DNA of 64,000 nucleotides from Cristatella mucedo (Eukaryota > Bryozoa > Phylactolaemata > Cristatellidae): contig WPIO01000093.1 of NCBI GenBank assembly GCA_009760855.2, positions 182,001 through 246,000 on the forward strand. Reading direction: 5' to 3'. The position numbers and the translations under genes were made by a program. Below the pieces are notes generated by a model. That model was given only the letters and a program-made list of their open reading frames with translations, was not told the origin of the DNA and did not search any database. Shown here one piece after another: positions 1 to 12,230 of this stretch (within the stretch, counting starts at the first letter, position 1; the number at the start of each line of letters is the position of its first letter).

Positions 1-983
1 TATATCTCCGATATGGTGATACAGCCCGTAATCAGTAGCTCAATGCCAGCATGAGAGCTAGTGCAAATAATCTCGCGGTACGCTGTGGTCGTCTACCCCA
101 AATGAGTGGCCGCCTGTTCCTGGTAATGTTGGGCCGCTGAGTAGAACGCCAGCCAGCGCCGATAACAACGCAATACCGGGGTCGGTCTGGCGAGGCGCCC
201 CCTGCCATTGGGTCGGGGGCAGTGACTGCCTCGCCGCCGCCGCAGTCGCATCGTTTCTACGAATGAAGCGCAATCGTCATGAGATAGAGCTGTTCCGATT
301 GCAGGAACGCTAGCAAGAGAGCGGCGAGGTCTTCCCCCCCCCCAGCCCACGGCTGGCTGCCGCGAAGAGCTGGCAGGCAGCGGCGTTCGGGCTAGAAGGG
401 GCCAGACTGGTGGTTCTCGTTCAGTCATCAGCTGAGTACCTCAGGCATTGGCCCTTGGCATGACTCTGGCAGCGCCCCGGTGCCCCTCGGAGATGGCCCA
501 TTGGAGTGACTGCGGCAGGCAGCGCCGCCGCCGCCGCCGCCGAAGACGCTCTGTCTGCTGGCAGAGGATTTGGCCTCTCAGGTCAAGAGGTCAGGTTCAA
601 AGAACGTGCGCGTCGAGCACGTCGAGATGCATCGCCTGAAGCAAGTCATTGGCCAAAAAAAGCGGAAAGTGTGTTCACGTCTCGCGTATTTTAGCCTAGT
701 CCACGGGGCATATCGTAGCAACAAATAAAAGTTAAAGCAAGCTGCCCCTGCTGAATCAAACGAGTCTCCAGTGTCTCCAGTGACTGAGTGTCGACAAGAC
801 ACTGCTCCAAATACAGACAGCCAGCAAGCCGTGGGCTGGTACGATATTCGAGAGCAAGACATAGCAGGCGGAGATGTCAGCTACGGGTCAGAGGTCGAAC
901 CCTTCGGAGCAATGCAGCTGAGTAGCTACGGTGAGCACGCGTGGACTGAACGAGAAAACCTGTAGAGATCTCTTCCAGTAAGA
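1..983. other. No recognised feature
   Basis: Moderately GC-rich sequence with short open frames on both strands, none of which resembles a family I know. It could hold exons of an upstream gene, but I find no convincing splice-bounded coding block. A run of CCG/CGC codon-like triplets near 523-543 makes arginine-rich frames that look like low-complexity artefacts. Confidence 0.4.
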
Positions 984-1078
984 TAGATTAAAGATTAATT
1001 ATATATTAATTAATTATATATATATAAAGTATAATTATATATATATGAATATAATTATATATTAATTAATAGATTAAA
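984..1078. repeat. AT-rich low-complexity tract
   Basis: Nearly pure A/T sequence built of TTAATTAA, ATATATAT and AATTATAT words, with several overlapping palindromes. It stands out sharply from the GC-rich flanks. Likely a decayed AT microsatellite; no coding potential. Confidence 0.85.
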
Positions 1079-1168
1079 GCGAGTCGCGAGTCGCCACACC
1101 AGACGCCGACTCTTTGGCTTGGACCGAGGGGAACGCAGATGCGGTATACTAAATAAATCGAGTAAATC

Positions 1169-1340
1169 CTAGCTGATTAAACAGCCTCTTTTTTGTATAG
1201 CGACAGAAGAGCTTTTACGGCTATCACCACCGCTTGCAGTGGCGATAGAGGATCGTCCACCGCAGGAATCGAAACCACGACCTCGGGACCGAGGTCGTGA
1301 AAAGCAACCGCCTTACCTAGTGCGCCATCACGGCTCACCC
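1169..1340 (-). mobile_element. tRNA-derived SINE copy (family S1)
   Basis: Read on the - strand it begins GTGAGCCGTGATGGCGCACTAGG, which carries a pol III A-box-like word, followed by the hairpin ACGACCTCGG...CCGAGGTCGT and a B-box-like TTCGATTCC. The body contains GCGATCC...GCCACTGCAAGCGGTGG, and the 3' end is CTATACAAAAAAGAGGCTG then AATCAGCTAG. The same order recurs at seven or more other sites in this window, which shows a dispersed repeat. Its tRNA-like head and lack of any ORF fit a SINE. Confidence 0.85.
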
Positions 1341-2557
<1,217 letters not shown>

Positions 2558-2650
2558 AATTGTCTGAGCTAATATAGAACATTATCTGCTGCTCTATTAG
2601 GGTCTATTTACATAACCTGCTGTGGGGTTTACTTTAACAGAAAGAATTTC

Positions 2651-2819
2651 GGTACTAACTGATTTAACAGCCTCTTTTGTATAGCGACAGAAGAGCCTTT
2701 ACGGCTATCGCCACCGCTTGCAGTGGCGATAAAGAGTCACCCTCCGCAGGATTCGAACCCTCAACTTCGGGGCCGAGGTCTTGAAAAGCACCAACCTTAC
2801 GTCTGTCATCACGGCTCAC
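2651..2819 (-). mobile_element. tRNA-derived SINE copy (family S1)
   Basis: Same order of blocks as the copy at 1169: on the - strand GTGAGCCGTGATG, GAGGTCGG-like arm, B-box-like GGTTCGAATCC, the GCGATAAAGAGTCACC region, and an end in AGAGGCTGTTAAATCAGTTAGTAC. More diverged in the anticodon-like arm than other copies. Confidence 0.85.
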
Positions 2820-3229
2820 GGTTCCTTACAGCCCGCGGTGCTCAATGGATTCTTCCTTGCTGCTTTTATCAAATGGTTGAAAGCTGTTGATTGGTCTCGA
2901 TTTTTTTCTTGTCGATTCAGCACGTGATCTATATGTTTGTTTTTCTTCCGTGAGTTTTGTACTCCTTGAATGGGAATTTGCGTTTCTCTGATTGGCCCTC
3001 TTCTCGCCGAAGTTTTGTCCCTTCGGAGTGTGAATCGTTCGCGAGCGGTGAGATCCGTGTCAGCACGTGTCACCCACGTGACGGCAAGTCTGGCTTGCGG
3101 CTTTTCTCACCTTTGTTTGTTCTCTGTCCCTCTGACGAAATAATGGCACTGCCATTGGCAGCTTAGGGTATCTGAAATTTAAGCTGCATCTCAGTATCGC
3201 GTAACAACGATAAAGTGATAAGCGTAGTT

Positions 3230-3607
3230 GAGTACGGACGGCAGTCAAGGAAGTGAGGGGCATTGAAGTAACAGCTCCGGATGGCTGGAAAGGATGTGCC
3301 TCAGTCGGTAGGTGGAGAGCAGATGTCGCTGCGTACAAATTGCAATAGTGTAGGACCTGCAGGGTGGGTGAAAGCTTCTGTAATCCACCCTGCAGGTCTT
3401 CAAGCGATGAGAAGCTCACTTACCGTCCACAGAGGACCCGAGAGCACTGGGTGGCTGAAGTCGGCGCAGCATGAAGTTCAGCGTGATATGAAAAAGCCAC
3501 TTCGTGGATGATCTCATGGGTGAGATTAAGACTTTTGCCCTGAATCCGCTGATCAACCGGGAGCCATCGCAGCTCCTTCAGCAAATGAGACGCATGTCTG
3601 AACCTCT
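3230..3607 (-). mobile_element. LINE family B 3' fragment
   Basis: Matches, in diverged form, the family B 3' end seen at 15577-16040 and 26265-26800: GTAGTGAGTAGC...CAGCTCCGGATGGCTGGAAAGGATGTGCC, then GGACCTGCAG and CTTCTGT words. On the - strand this is the end of the reverse transcriptase ORF and its 3' UTR. It directly abuts the SINE at 3609. It holds a 13-bp inverted repeat (ACCTGCAGGGTGG at 3355-3367, complement at 3385-3397). Confidence 0.7.
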
Positions 3608-3608
3608 G

Positions 3609-3785
3609 GTGAGCCGTGATGGTACACTAGGTAAGGCGGTTGCTTTCACGCCCTCGTTCCCCAGGTCGTGGGTTCGTTTCCTGCGGTGGGCGATCCTTTA
3701 TCGCCACTGCAAGCGGTGGTGAAAGCCGCAAAGGCTCTTCTGTCGCTATACAAAAAGAGGCTGTTTAATCAGCTAGGACTTTTTT
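3609..3785 (+). mobile_element. tRNA-derived SINE copy (family S1)
   Basis: A good + strand copy: GTGAGCCGTGATGGTACACTAGG at the head, GGTTCGTTTCC as a B-box with one change, the GCGATCCTTTATCGCCACTGCAAGCGGTGG body, then CTATACAAAAAGAGGCTGTTTAATCAGCTAGGAC and a T-run. The anticodon-arm palindrome seen in other copies is degraded here. Confidence 0.88.
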
Positions 3786-4773
3786 TGCTGGGATTTTTTG
3801 ACTAGCCTGGCAGCCGTGTTCATGAAAAGCTGCAAAGTAAATGAAATGAAGTCTGAAATGAAAATCGAAATTAAAGTAGTCCAAAAAGCCACAATAACCA
3901 ACTTTAGAACGAGAACCCTCTCGGCCAGTAGCACGCTTTGCTACGTCATATGGTTTTGCATGCCTGACCGTGCGTCGAGAGTTGGAGGCGGGCCACTGAC
4001 GTCAGCAAAATCAGCATCTTAGTCTCATCTTTGCAGACTATCTTTTTCTGCGCAATTAAGCCAGGCGTGATGCGTCAAACATTTCGTCACTCATATTTAC
4101 TTGAACCGGTTCCACCTCGCGAATTCAGTTTACTCAAAGCACCTGTAAACGCGAAACTCGGAAACTGGACAGCCTTAACCTCAATTTCGCAATCTCAATT
4201 CATCTCAATTTTTTGCATTCCATCTCAGCTTCGGTAATTCTCTATTTCCATGGGTCTTACTACCAGTGCAGTAGAATGCTTACAGATAGTGCACAGCTCT
4301 TCAGCTTGTCTGCTTGATAATCGCAATTTCCACGCTAAGTGACTTATTTACAGCTTGTACGTATTTTTTATCAAGCAGCTCATGGACTTCAAGATCCTGT
4401 CGCTCACTGTAGTCCCTCTATTCTCTACCTCAGCAGGCTTCCTTTGTATTACTCGTTTATCTGATTGTGGTTGCTTAGCTGTGTCTCTGAGAAACCTCGA
4501 ATCTTTCGATGACCTTGATCGCCTTGAGTTTCGATGCTCTTAAAACCTAAACAATATCTGCCACCTCGCATCTTGATATGTATTAACCTGGAAACTTACA
4601 CCGAAATTTTAAACTCAATTTCTCTTCTCAGAAGTTTTTTGCCACATGAATCACCGTTAAGAATTTTTGTGTACGTTTGTGTACATGCTTGCCCTGAACT
4701 TGCTGAAGACCTTAACAAGACGCAGGGCGGCTACTGCTGTGTGGACAGGCAGTGTTATGGTGGTCAAGCAGCG
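3786..4773. other. No recognised feature
   Basis: No recognised gene. Scattered short ORFs only. Words near 4380-4450 (CTTCAAGATCCTGTCGCTCACTGTAGTCCCT) resemble the LINE family A RT C-terminus, so part of this stretch (about 4370-4545) is probably a strongly decayed + strand copy. Confidence 0.4.
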
Positions 4774-4811
4774 GCAGCGGCAGCAGCAGCAGCACCTGCT
4801 GCTGCTGCTTC
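4774..4811. repeat. CAG/CTG trinucleotide hairpin
   Basis: A run of CAG/CGG-type triplets is followed at once, after CC, by a run of CTG triplets, so the two halves are reverse complements. In RNA or single-stranded DNA this would fold into a hairpin of about 14 bp. Confidence 0.75.
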
Positions 4812-4867
4812 GAAAGTCTGATGGCTTCAAGACCAGGTCAGTAGATAATATTGATAATAGATTTGCA

Positions 4868-4962
4868 CAGTGCCCTCAGAGAGCTTATTCTCTTTATAGG
4901 CACTTTGTATTTGCTGCAAAGGAAGCGCGATCGAATGGTTAGTGGTAGCATGCTCAATGATG
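4868..4962 (-). mobile_element. LINE family A solo 3' end
   Basis: Read on the - strand it carries the family A terminal block: CATGCTACCACTAACCATTCGATCG, then CTTTGCAGCAAATACAAAGTGCCTA...GAGAGCTT. Comparable short 3' ends occur throughout the window, as expected from 5'-truncated reverse transcription. Confidence 0.75.
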
Positions 4963-5216
4963 GCTAGGAGTAACTAGCCGCAAGTATTGGTGATGCCTTC
5001 CTATACGACCGGCTGGGCGTCCCAGCTCTGAATCGAACTTTGCGAACCTAGGTTAGGATGTGGCATGTTTGACCATTCAGCCTGACCAGTATTCAACCAT
5101 CACTCCCTTGCAGAATTATTAGGCGGACTCGCGAAACGCGTGCAGTCCTGGTAGGCTGCTTGTAAGGATTATGTAGGTTTTGCATTAAAACATAATCCAC
5201 TTGCATATGCATAATT

Positions 5217-5344
5217 CGTTTGTATAGCGCCCCAAGAGAACGTAATCTCTATTCAGGCGCTGCACGTATACCTCAGGGCTCGAACCCATGACCTCAGCCA
5301 AACCTTGGTCGGGGCGAGCAACTTAACCGCTGGACCAAACCAGC
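5217..5344 (-). mobile_element. tRNA-like SINE fragment (family S2)
   Basis: On the - strand: TGGTCCAGCGGTTAAG (A-box-like), then CATGGGTTCGAGCCCTGAGG (B-box). This differs from family S1 in sequence and lacks its palindromic arm. The GCGCCTGAATAGAGAT tail resembles the LINE A 3' end, which would fit a SINE that borrowed a LINE tail. Confidence 0.55.
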
Positions 5345-5465
5345 TGCATAGCGCCTAAAAACACCTAATCTCTATCCAGGTGTTGTAAAAATGCGCAGTG
5401 CTCGAGCCCACGACATTGGTCTTTGAAGGCAAGCGCCTAACTCCTGGGCTAAACTAGGGCGTGCC
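5345..5465 (-). mobile_element. Second tRNA-like fragment (family S2)
   Basis: Directly beside the previous copy and in the same orientation. On the - strand it has TTAGCCCAGGAGTTAGGCG (A-box-like) and GTGGGCTCGAGC (diverged B-box). Spacing and tail match the neighbour, so this is either a tandem duplication or two insertions. Confidence 0.5.
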
Positions 5466-5494
5466 TGACGCTAAGCGACTATACACATATAAGC

Positions 5495-6610
5495 TCACTT
5501 GCTGCATGTATTCATGACATCCGCACATGGATGGTAGCAAGTTTTCTAAAACTGAACATCGATAAAACCAACTTACTAGTTATGGGCAAACCCGGTGTGA
5601 TTCAGAAATTAGAAAAGCTGAATCCCAAAGTTGGCTCTGTCAGCATATCTCCTGTTGAATCAGCTCGAAATCTAGGTGTCATGTTCCAAAGCGACCTCTC
5701 GTTAGACGACCATATCAGCTTCACAGTCAAATCTGCCTATTTTCAGCTTCATAGCATTGCTAAAATTCGGGCTTGTTTAGATAAGGATACCAAAGGATAA
5801 CCTTAAGTTGGTCCATACATTCGTGACATCCCGTCTCGACTTCTGCAACTCACTGCTTACTGGCCTACCAGCATGTGCGATCAGGCGATTGCAGCTGGTA
5901 CAAAACTCTGCAGCCAGGCTTGTCTGTCGTGAGCGTCGCAGTTGCCACATTACTCCACTTCTCGCCGACCTGCACTGGCTACCAGTGAGGCAACGGATTG
6001 ACTTCAAGGTTTTGTCGCTCACTTGTAGGTCCCTTCATTCGATGGCTCCAGCCTATCTCTCAGATATACTACCCCATCAGGCCAAGCATCGTACCACCTG
6101 CTTTTCGGAATCCAACAGTCTGGAAATACCTCGTACAAACCTCCAATCCTTTGGAGACCGTGCATTTAGTTCGTATGCTCCCAAAGCCTGGAACTCCCTC
6201 CCGACCTGCGTCAGAACATCCCCTGACCTGACCACATTTAAAAGGAACTTAAAAACACACCTATTTAGGACAGCATTTAGTGGGTCCCTGTGATTCGTCC
6301 TTCACGTGCTTATGCGTGCTGACACTGTGCATACTGCCACTAACCACATTTGCATGCTGACCCTGTGCATGTCACCCCTAACCATGTCATTCATTTTGTT
6401 TGTTTTTCAAGCATGATTTTCCTTACCATTCAATTGCATTTCCTTTTGCAGCAAATGTAAAGCGCTGGGAAAGAGATTAAGTTCTCTGAGGGCGCTTTAT
6501 CAAGTGTATTATTATTATTATTATTATTTGCAGCAAATGTAAAGCGTCTAGGAAGAGATTGAGTTCTCTGGGGGCGCTTTATCGAGTGCATTATTATTAT
6601 TATTATTATC
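5495..6610 (+). mobile_element. LINE family A, 3' half (RT C-terminus and 3' UTR)
   Basis: Frames at 5531-5800 and 5808-6293 encode the region after the RT catalytic core. Marks include [18 protein letters not shown], [31 protein letters not shown] and [18 protein letters not shown] frameshift near 5790-5805 separates the two. The 3' UTR has CTAACCACATTTGCATGCTGACC, and the end is the GCGCTTTATCAAGTG block with (ATT)n. A second copy of the last 60 bases plus (ATT)n follows at 6530-6610, a tandem duplication of the tail. The 5' end is truncated. CR1/L2-like non-LTR retrotransposon. Confidence 0.9.
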
Positions 6611-6789
6611 AGTCAGCAAATCCTACTTCAATCAGGCTGCACTGCTGGCAGACGGCAGTGAGCCAAGCCCAGCAGCAGTTCCACTGATCTGTCCACAGGT
6701 CAAGGGCAGTTCCTGAACATAGCTCAGTACCACGCTGGAAGGCTAGAGCACCGGTCGGCTCAGCCCTGTGACCTGATTCCCTCTTTAAA

Positions 6790-7200
6790 GCACCCTAGAT
6801 GTTTCAGCAGATTAGAGCGCTAGGCGCTCCTGCTTGACAAGAGAAGGACTCAGCACTGCAGAACATTTGAGTGCTAGGTAGTGTAATCCAGTGATTAGCT
6901 TACGATCAGTGGTTGGCTCTAAAACCAGATTGACACTTTCTAGGCTTGAACTTTTAAAATAGGAGTTCAGCTGGTCTGTCACAACTCGTCCCAATGTCTT
7001 TGATAGAAACGGTAGAAGGGAGACTGGGTGGAAGTTGCGTAAGTTCTCGCGGCATATAGTTACTTTCTTAATTAGTGGCCTAACTACTGCCTTTTTTAAA
7101 TGTGTCGGGACATGACCTTAGGTCTAAGGGCATATTTGCTACGTTAATCATACATGGCAGGAACAAGAGAAAAAACTAATCTAGCGATCGGTCAATCGTG
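6790..7200 (-). mobile_element. LINE family A fragment (start of RT region)
   Basis: On the - strand the frame at 6812-6994 has VVTDQLNSYF, matching the family A segment just before the RT core ([14 protein letters not shown]). Upstream words such as AACTACTGCCTTTTTTAAATG correspond to the [12 protein letters not shown] segment. It is decayed and has no intact ORF. Confidence 0.65.
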
Positions 7201-7359
7201 GGTCAGCTGAGTAATTTAGTAGCTCTCCGAATCGCTGCCCGTTGCCCCGCATGAGCAGCTGCCAAAATCCGACGTGGCTTCGATAGTCGTATGCAGCCCC
7301 TTTCAAAAGCAGAGCTCTGCCTTGCTCCTAATTTCGCTCCTGGCTTGCTCCAGCTGCAC

Positions 7360-8960
7360 TTATAATAATAAAAAAAATAACAATAAATTTGTATACAACC
7401 CTCAGAGAACTTAATCTTTTTCTAGGCACTTTACATGTGCTATACACAAAGCATGATCATATAGTTAGTTTTAGCATGCACTATGTCAACAAGCATAATA
7501 TGGTTAGCGGTGGCATGCACAGGGTCAGCATGCACATATGGTTAGTGGCAGCACGCACCGTGTTAGCATGCAGAAGCAAGCAAAAGACGGATCAAAAGGA
7601 CTCGCTAATGCTGTGATAAATTGAGGCATTTTAGCTTCTTTTTAATATGAAAACGTTTGCTACCATCCATGCGCAGATTTTAGCAATGCATGCAGCGAGG
7701 GAGTTGTGTGAGCTCATCAAGCTGGTGGGCTGGGAGAGATCGAAGCAAAGTTACAATTGACTGTCATCTGCGTAGAAGTGAAAAGCTAGATCGTGCTTAG
7801 CGATCTCATCGGCAAGAGGGTGAGAGTATAAACTGTGACGAGAATCGGACCAAGCACAGAGCCCTGAGGTACGGTGAGGTACTTCAGCGATTCCTCGAAT
7901 GATCGATGCTAGAAGCTAGTAAGGTAAGGCGGCTGTTTATCACGACCTTGGTCCTGAGGTCGTGGTTTCGAATCCTTCGGTCGGAAATTCTGTATTTCGG
8001 CTGCAAGCGGTGGTGATAGCCTTTAAGGCTCTTTTGTTGCTATGCAAAAGAGGCAGTTAATCACCTAGTAATTTTTATTCACGTAAGTACTCTGGAGTCT
8101 TTCATTAAGACAGGACTTAAACCGTCGTAGTACGTGTAGCCAGCGATGCCCAAACGAGATGAGAGGCACTCGAAAAAGGACTTGGGGATCAATAGTATCA
8201 AACACTGCCGAAAGATCGAGCAAAACAAGCTGAGATACTTTACCTAAATCTGCATGTCTGAGAAGATCCTTATACACCCGAAGCAATGCTGACTCTGTGA
8301 AGTGATTAGCTCTAAAATCAGACTGGAACTTGCTTGCCAGGTTTAAAGTTTCAATGTAAGCGTTCAGCTGGTCTGCCACAACTCGTTCCAGAGTTTTTTC
8401 ATAGAAACGGTAGATGGGAGACTGAGTAGAAGTTGCTCAAATTTTCTTGATATTTTTTTAGTTGCTTTTCTTGGTGGCATACAGCCTTTTTTTAAAGGGG
8501 CAGGACATATCCTGAGGTTAAGGACACATTTACTAAATTAGTTATGAATGGCAGCAGCAGATACTTGACATGCATCGTAGAAGTAGGACAGAGGTATGTG
8601 GTCCAGAGGACTGATGGTATTTTGATTGCGAGATGAACTTCAGGATGAGGTGACTCGTGACCTTCTTGAATGTAGACATTGAGGTACTGCATGCAATTGA
8701 GGGAGCGTAGCCCTATGGGCTTATTATTGCCATCGATGGACAGTCAGTCCTGATCTTTTGATCTTTAGTAGACCTAGTTGTTTAATGTCTGTGGTAAACC
8801 ACAGGCCGTCTGGGCGAGGGTGAAAACTGTGCTTAGTAAAAGAGGTGCACACTCGTCAAGCATGTCAGCTAGTGTCGTGTTGTAGCATTCTACCAATGAT
8901 GACAGATCGGAAGGGGATTGAGCAGCAGGTGACCTACACGGAAGCATTAACTTCCGCCTC
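7360..8960 (-). mobile_element. LINE family A, degenerate, carrying a nested SINE
   Basis: On the - strand the 3' end (A-rich tail and GTGCCTAGAAAAAGATTAAG) lies at 7360-7640. The RT region follows at 7650-7905, is broken by an S1 SINE, then resumes at 8077. The frame at 8065-8379 keeps [24 protein letters not shown] and LLDLSAVFDTIDP. The part to 8960 matches the linker between endonuclease and RT. Many frameshifts and stops; inactive. Confidence 0.8.
7905..8076 (+). mobile_element. tRNA-derived SINE copy (family S1) nested in a LINE
   Basis: GTAAGGCGGCTG, the arm CACGACCTTGGTCCTGAGGTCGTG, a B-box-like TTTCGAATCC, and an end in GCTATGCAAAAGAGGC then AATCACCTAGTAATTTTT. It splits a family A LINE: GAATGATC on the left and ATTCACGT...ACTCTGGAGTC on the right are contiguous in the copy at 51496-54520. 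The SINE is therefore younger than that LINE copy. The first part of the head is lost. Confidence 0.82.
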
Positions 8961-10131
8961 TAGATATGCTTAAGGCTGATCTACTAAAGCTTGTAATAAT
9001 TCTTCATATCATGCAGACTTAAATGTATTAGATTCACGATCACATTTCTAGTAGAACTCAGCTGCTATTATTTGTAGTCGGATATTTTTGGGATTAATTA
9101 AAATTTTTCCAAAACTGCTTCTCAATAAAAGAGATTCTCTGCAGTAACTGAGAGCCAAGTACGTACAGGCTAGCTACAGCTCTTATCCACTCATCTATTT
9201 TTGGCTCATGACTGTCACAGCTAAAGTATTGAGGAAAGGCAGGCATGAATGTCAATAAGGTCTCTGGATCGTGACAGCACTAACACACGAGCTATTATTG
9301 GAATAAACACAGAGATAGAATTAAATCGCAGAGATCTCAAGTCATTTTAAAACCGGGATTCAACGAAAGATTTTCTAACCAGCAATTGGGTTGTTCTGTT
9401 GAGCCACCTGACTCGGCTTTCGTCCAAAGGTAAATAATCGAGACACGATGGTTACCCTGAATCAGGTATTCTAAATGCTGGCATCCAAAGTTGTCTCTAG
9501 TTCAGCACGTGACAGCTGCGGAGTCCGAGCTTTTTTCATTCTAATGCTAACATACCTATCTGATAAATACTTCTTATAGTTCTGCTGCATAATTAGAAGT
9601 GAGTTGTTTGTTGGCGGCAGCAGGCTAATGAGTAGTGAGTTCATTCTTAATATACCTTGCTACGTTGTGGAAGACATGACTGCCTTTCTGAGGATTCTTA
9701 TAATAATCTTTTGCACCGAGTTAATTCTTTCTTCGTATGTAGGGATTTCAGAGAGCCTAAATCATCATAGAGGATCGCCTAGACACTGAGCGCACCGCAC
9801 TGGTTAACATTGCCGGCGAAGCAGTGGATATCATGAGTCGACTCTCAACGAAGCTGGGCGGGCGGCTTACCGCCCAGCGTTTCCATAAAAGACAAACAAA
9901 TTCATTTCGACAAGAAACCTGTGGCTGAACGCCCAGCGCCCGAGAGCACCGCTAGGATTCAGAAGGAGAACTGCTGTTCCTCAAGTACCGTATCGGCAGA
10001 CGCGGCAGACGTCGTCAGCCAAACATGCCGTAAATTATTTCGCCAGCGGAGGCCCTCTGACTAATAAAGCAGCTCATTATGCAGTTCGCCAAAGCATAGT
10101 TTAAGTAACAAACATGGATTCTGTTTGTCAA
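8961..10131. other. No recognised feature
   Basis: AT-richer sequence with no recognised gene. At 9604-9789 a 61-residue frame has a hydrophobic centre, but nothing supports it as a real exon. 9848-9876 contains the small inverted repeat GGGCGG...CCGCCC. Confidence 0.35.
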
Positions 10132-10205
10132 GTCTCTGTGGCGCAACTGGTTAGCGCGTACGGCTGTTAACCGTAAGGTTGGTGGTTCGAGCCCACCCAG
10201 GGACG
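10132..10205 (+). tRNA. tRNA-Asn (anticodon GTT)
   Basis: A 74-base sequence folds as a standard cloverleaf. The acceptor stem GTCTCTG pairs with CAGGGAC and a G discriminator. The D-loop holds GGTTAG, the anticodon stem TACGG/CCGTA encloses CTGTTAA with GTT at 10166-10168, and the T arm is GGTGGTTCGAGCCCACC. Internal A and B boxes are intact and a T5 terminator follows at 10210-10214. It is almost identical to the animal cytosolic tRNA-Asn gene from memory, including a compensated base pair in the anticodon stem. No intron. No CCA is encoded, as usual for eukaryotes. Confidence 0.96.
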
Positions 10206-10599
10206 TTGGTTTTTGTGTCTCGCACCTGCTACTTATGCAGCCATGTTTGCCGAATGTGGCACAGTTATGGCGGCCCATCCCCACTGATACATGCACGGTC
10301 TCTACATCCAGCCAAGAATTTTTGAAGAGCAGTTTTGGATTACTTTTACGATCAGGCGTTTTAGCAAAGTTTAAGACCCACATAATGGCGATCGCTCGGA
10401 TCAGCTCAAATCAGATCAATGCAAATTTGATAACATGGACCATCAGCAGCATTTTCCATTTAGCCATTTTTATCTCGGGAAATTATATTGATCTATTGGA
10501 GCGACCCTAGTGCACTTCAGGTTGCTGTGATTACTGATTCTAACCTCGAGGTATTCAAATGTCTTGATAGTCGACGCAAGTACATACAACTAACCCCCC

Positions 10600-11575
10600 T
10601 CCCCCAGCACGTCAAATTCTCCACACACCCTTGCTGCATGTATTGATGAAATCCGCACACGGGAAGCAGCAAACTTTCTTAAATTGAATGGCGACAAAAC
10701 CAACTTAGTAATCATGGGAGAACCAAGTGTGATTCAGAAATTGGAAAGCCTAACGCTCAAAATTGGCTCTGCCAGCATTTCTCTTGTTGAATCTGCAAGT
10801 AATCTAGGTGTCCTATCCCAAAGTGACCTTTCATTAGACGACCACATCAGCTCCACAGTCAAGTCTTCCTATTTTCAGCTACATAACATTGCTAAAATCC
10901 AGGCTTTCTTAGACAGAGGGCTATTACATCGAAACTGGTCCGTGCATTTGCGACATCGCGTCTAGACTTCTGTATCTCACTGCTTGTTGGTACATCGGCG
11001 TGTGCAACCAGGCGCTTACAGCTGGTGCAAAACTCTTGCAGCTAGGCTTGTCTATCGTGAGCGTAGCAGTTGCCACATCACATCACTTCTTGTCAACCTA
11101 AATTGGCTCCCAATTGAGCAGCTTACCAACTTCAAGGTTCTGTTTCTTTCTTTTCGGTCTATCCATTCTCTGGCTCCAGCCTACCTATCAGAACTACTAC
11201 CCAGCCAGGCAAAGTATCGTACATTCCGCTGTTCTGACTCGAATCGTTGATCTATACCTCGTATGAACCTCAAAACCATTGGAGACCGTGCTTTTAGTAC
11301 CAATGCTCCCAAAACCCTTAACTTTTATACTGACGCACGTCACAACGTCCCTGACACGACGACATTTAAAAAGAAGCTTAGAACGCACCTGTTTATTACA
11401 GCATTTGCAACCGGGTTTTCGTGATTCGTCTTTTGTGTGCATGTACTTGCATACACTTCCTGCTGCTTGCGGATGTCACCACTAATCACTTGATAATGCT
11501 TTCTATACAGGATCTGCAAAGTGCCTAGAAAGAGATTTAGTTCTCTGAGAACGCTATACAAATGCATTATTATTG
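10600..11575 (+). mobile_element. LINE family A, 3' half, old copy
   Basis: Frame 10684-10965 has LNGDKTNLVIMGEPSVIQKLE and [18 protein letters not shown]. Frame 10984-11250 continues with SCHITSLLVNLNWLPIEQL and [15 protein letters not shown]. The 3' end is at about 11500-11575 (GTGCCTAGAAAGAGATTTAGTTCTCTGAGAACGC, then ATTATTATT). Several frameshifts and stops; 5'-truncated. Confidence 0.85.
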
Positions 11576-11889
11576 CAATTTTTATTGTGAAACCCTTGTT
11601 ACACGGACGAGAAATAAATCGTGAACAGTGAGGCTGGACGTTGGCCATTCTAGAACCAAATACGACTCGTAAAAAAGACCTACTCCTCGTGTAGTACTAA
11701 AAAGAATGGTTAGGTCTTATCTCAGTGGGAGAATTCAGAGAACAGATGTCAATGGAAAACGATTATTCAGGAGCTTTTAGACGAATGGGATACCAGAGAG
11801 ATTTAGGTGAATTACTGTTCATAGTTTTTACTCTCCTCTGTCGATGTAAATCGCCAAGAATAGTCCATGCTTTAATTTCTATCCCTACG
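11576..11889. other. No recognised feature
   Basis: Spacer between a LINE 3' end and the satellite-like array. Words near 11725-11740 (CTCAGTGGGAGAATTCAGAG) recall the LINE A sequence CTCAGTGGGAGACTCCAGAG, so a small RT scrap may be present. Confidence 0.35.
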
Positions 11890-12230
11890 ACACGCTGCGG
11901 TCCCACGAATAGCTGCAATACACTGCGAAACAGCTGCAATTTTGACAACAAACGTCCGCACACCGCGGTTTTCATTGCAAATTATACAGAATAGTGTTAC
12001 GGGTTTTTCCATAAAATTTCACGCAATTTTGCTAGTGCATTCTCATGCTATATCCTCAAATGGCCCGGGCCACCGAGGCTATTTATTTACTCAAATGGTG
12101 ATACAGCTGCCGTCTCCACAATAGGCGTGGCACAACTGGTTTTTATTCCGACAGTATGGCAAAAGTGTGTCAGGTTTACCCACCAAATTCCGTTACATTG
12201 CACACCTGAGTTCCGATGCGATGACCTACA

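Noticed and set aside
3609-3700. SINE heads as functional tRNA genes
   Set aside because: They have A- and B-box-like words but the acceptor stems do not pair and the arm is too long; they occur as repeated units with a common non-tRNA body.
10015-10383. 122-codon antisense ORF containing GGLEPPTLRLTAVRANQL
   Set aside because: It is the reverse complement of the tRNA-Asn gene at 10132-10205; this kind of peptide is a known mis-annotation of tRNA loci.
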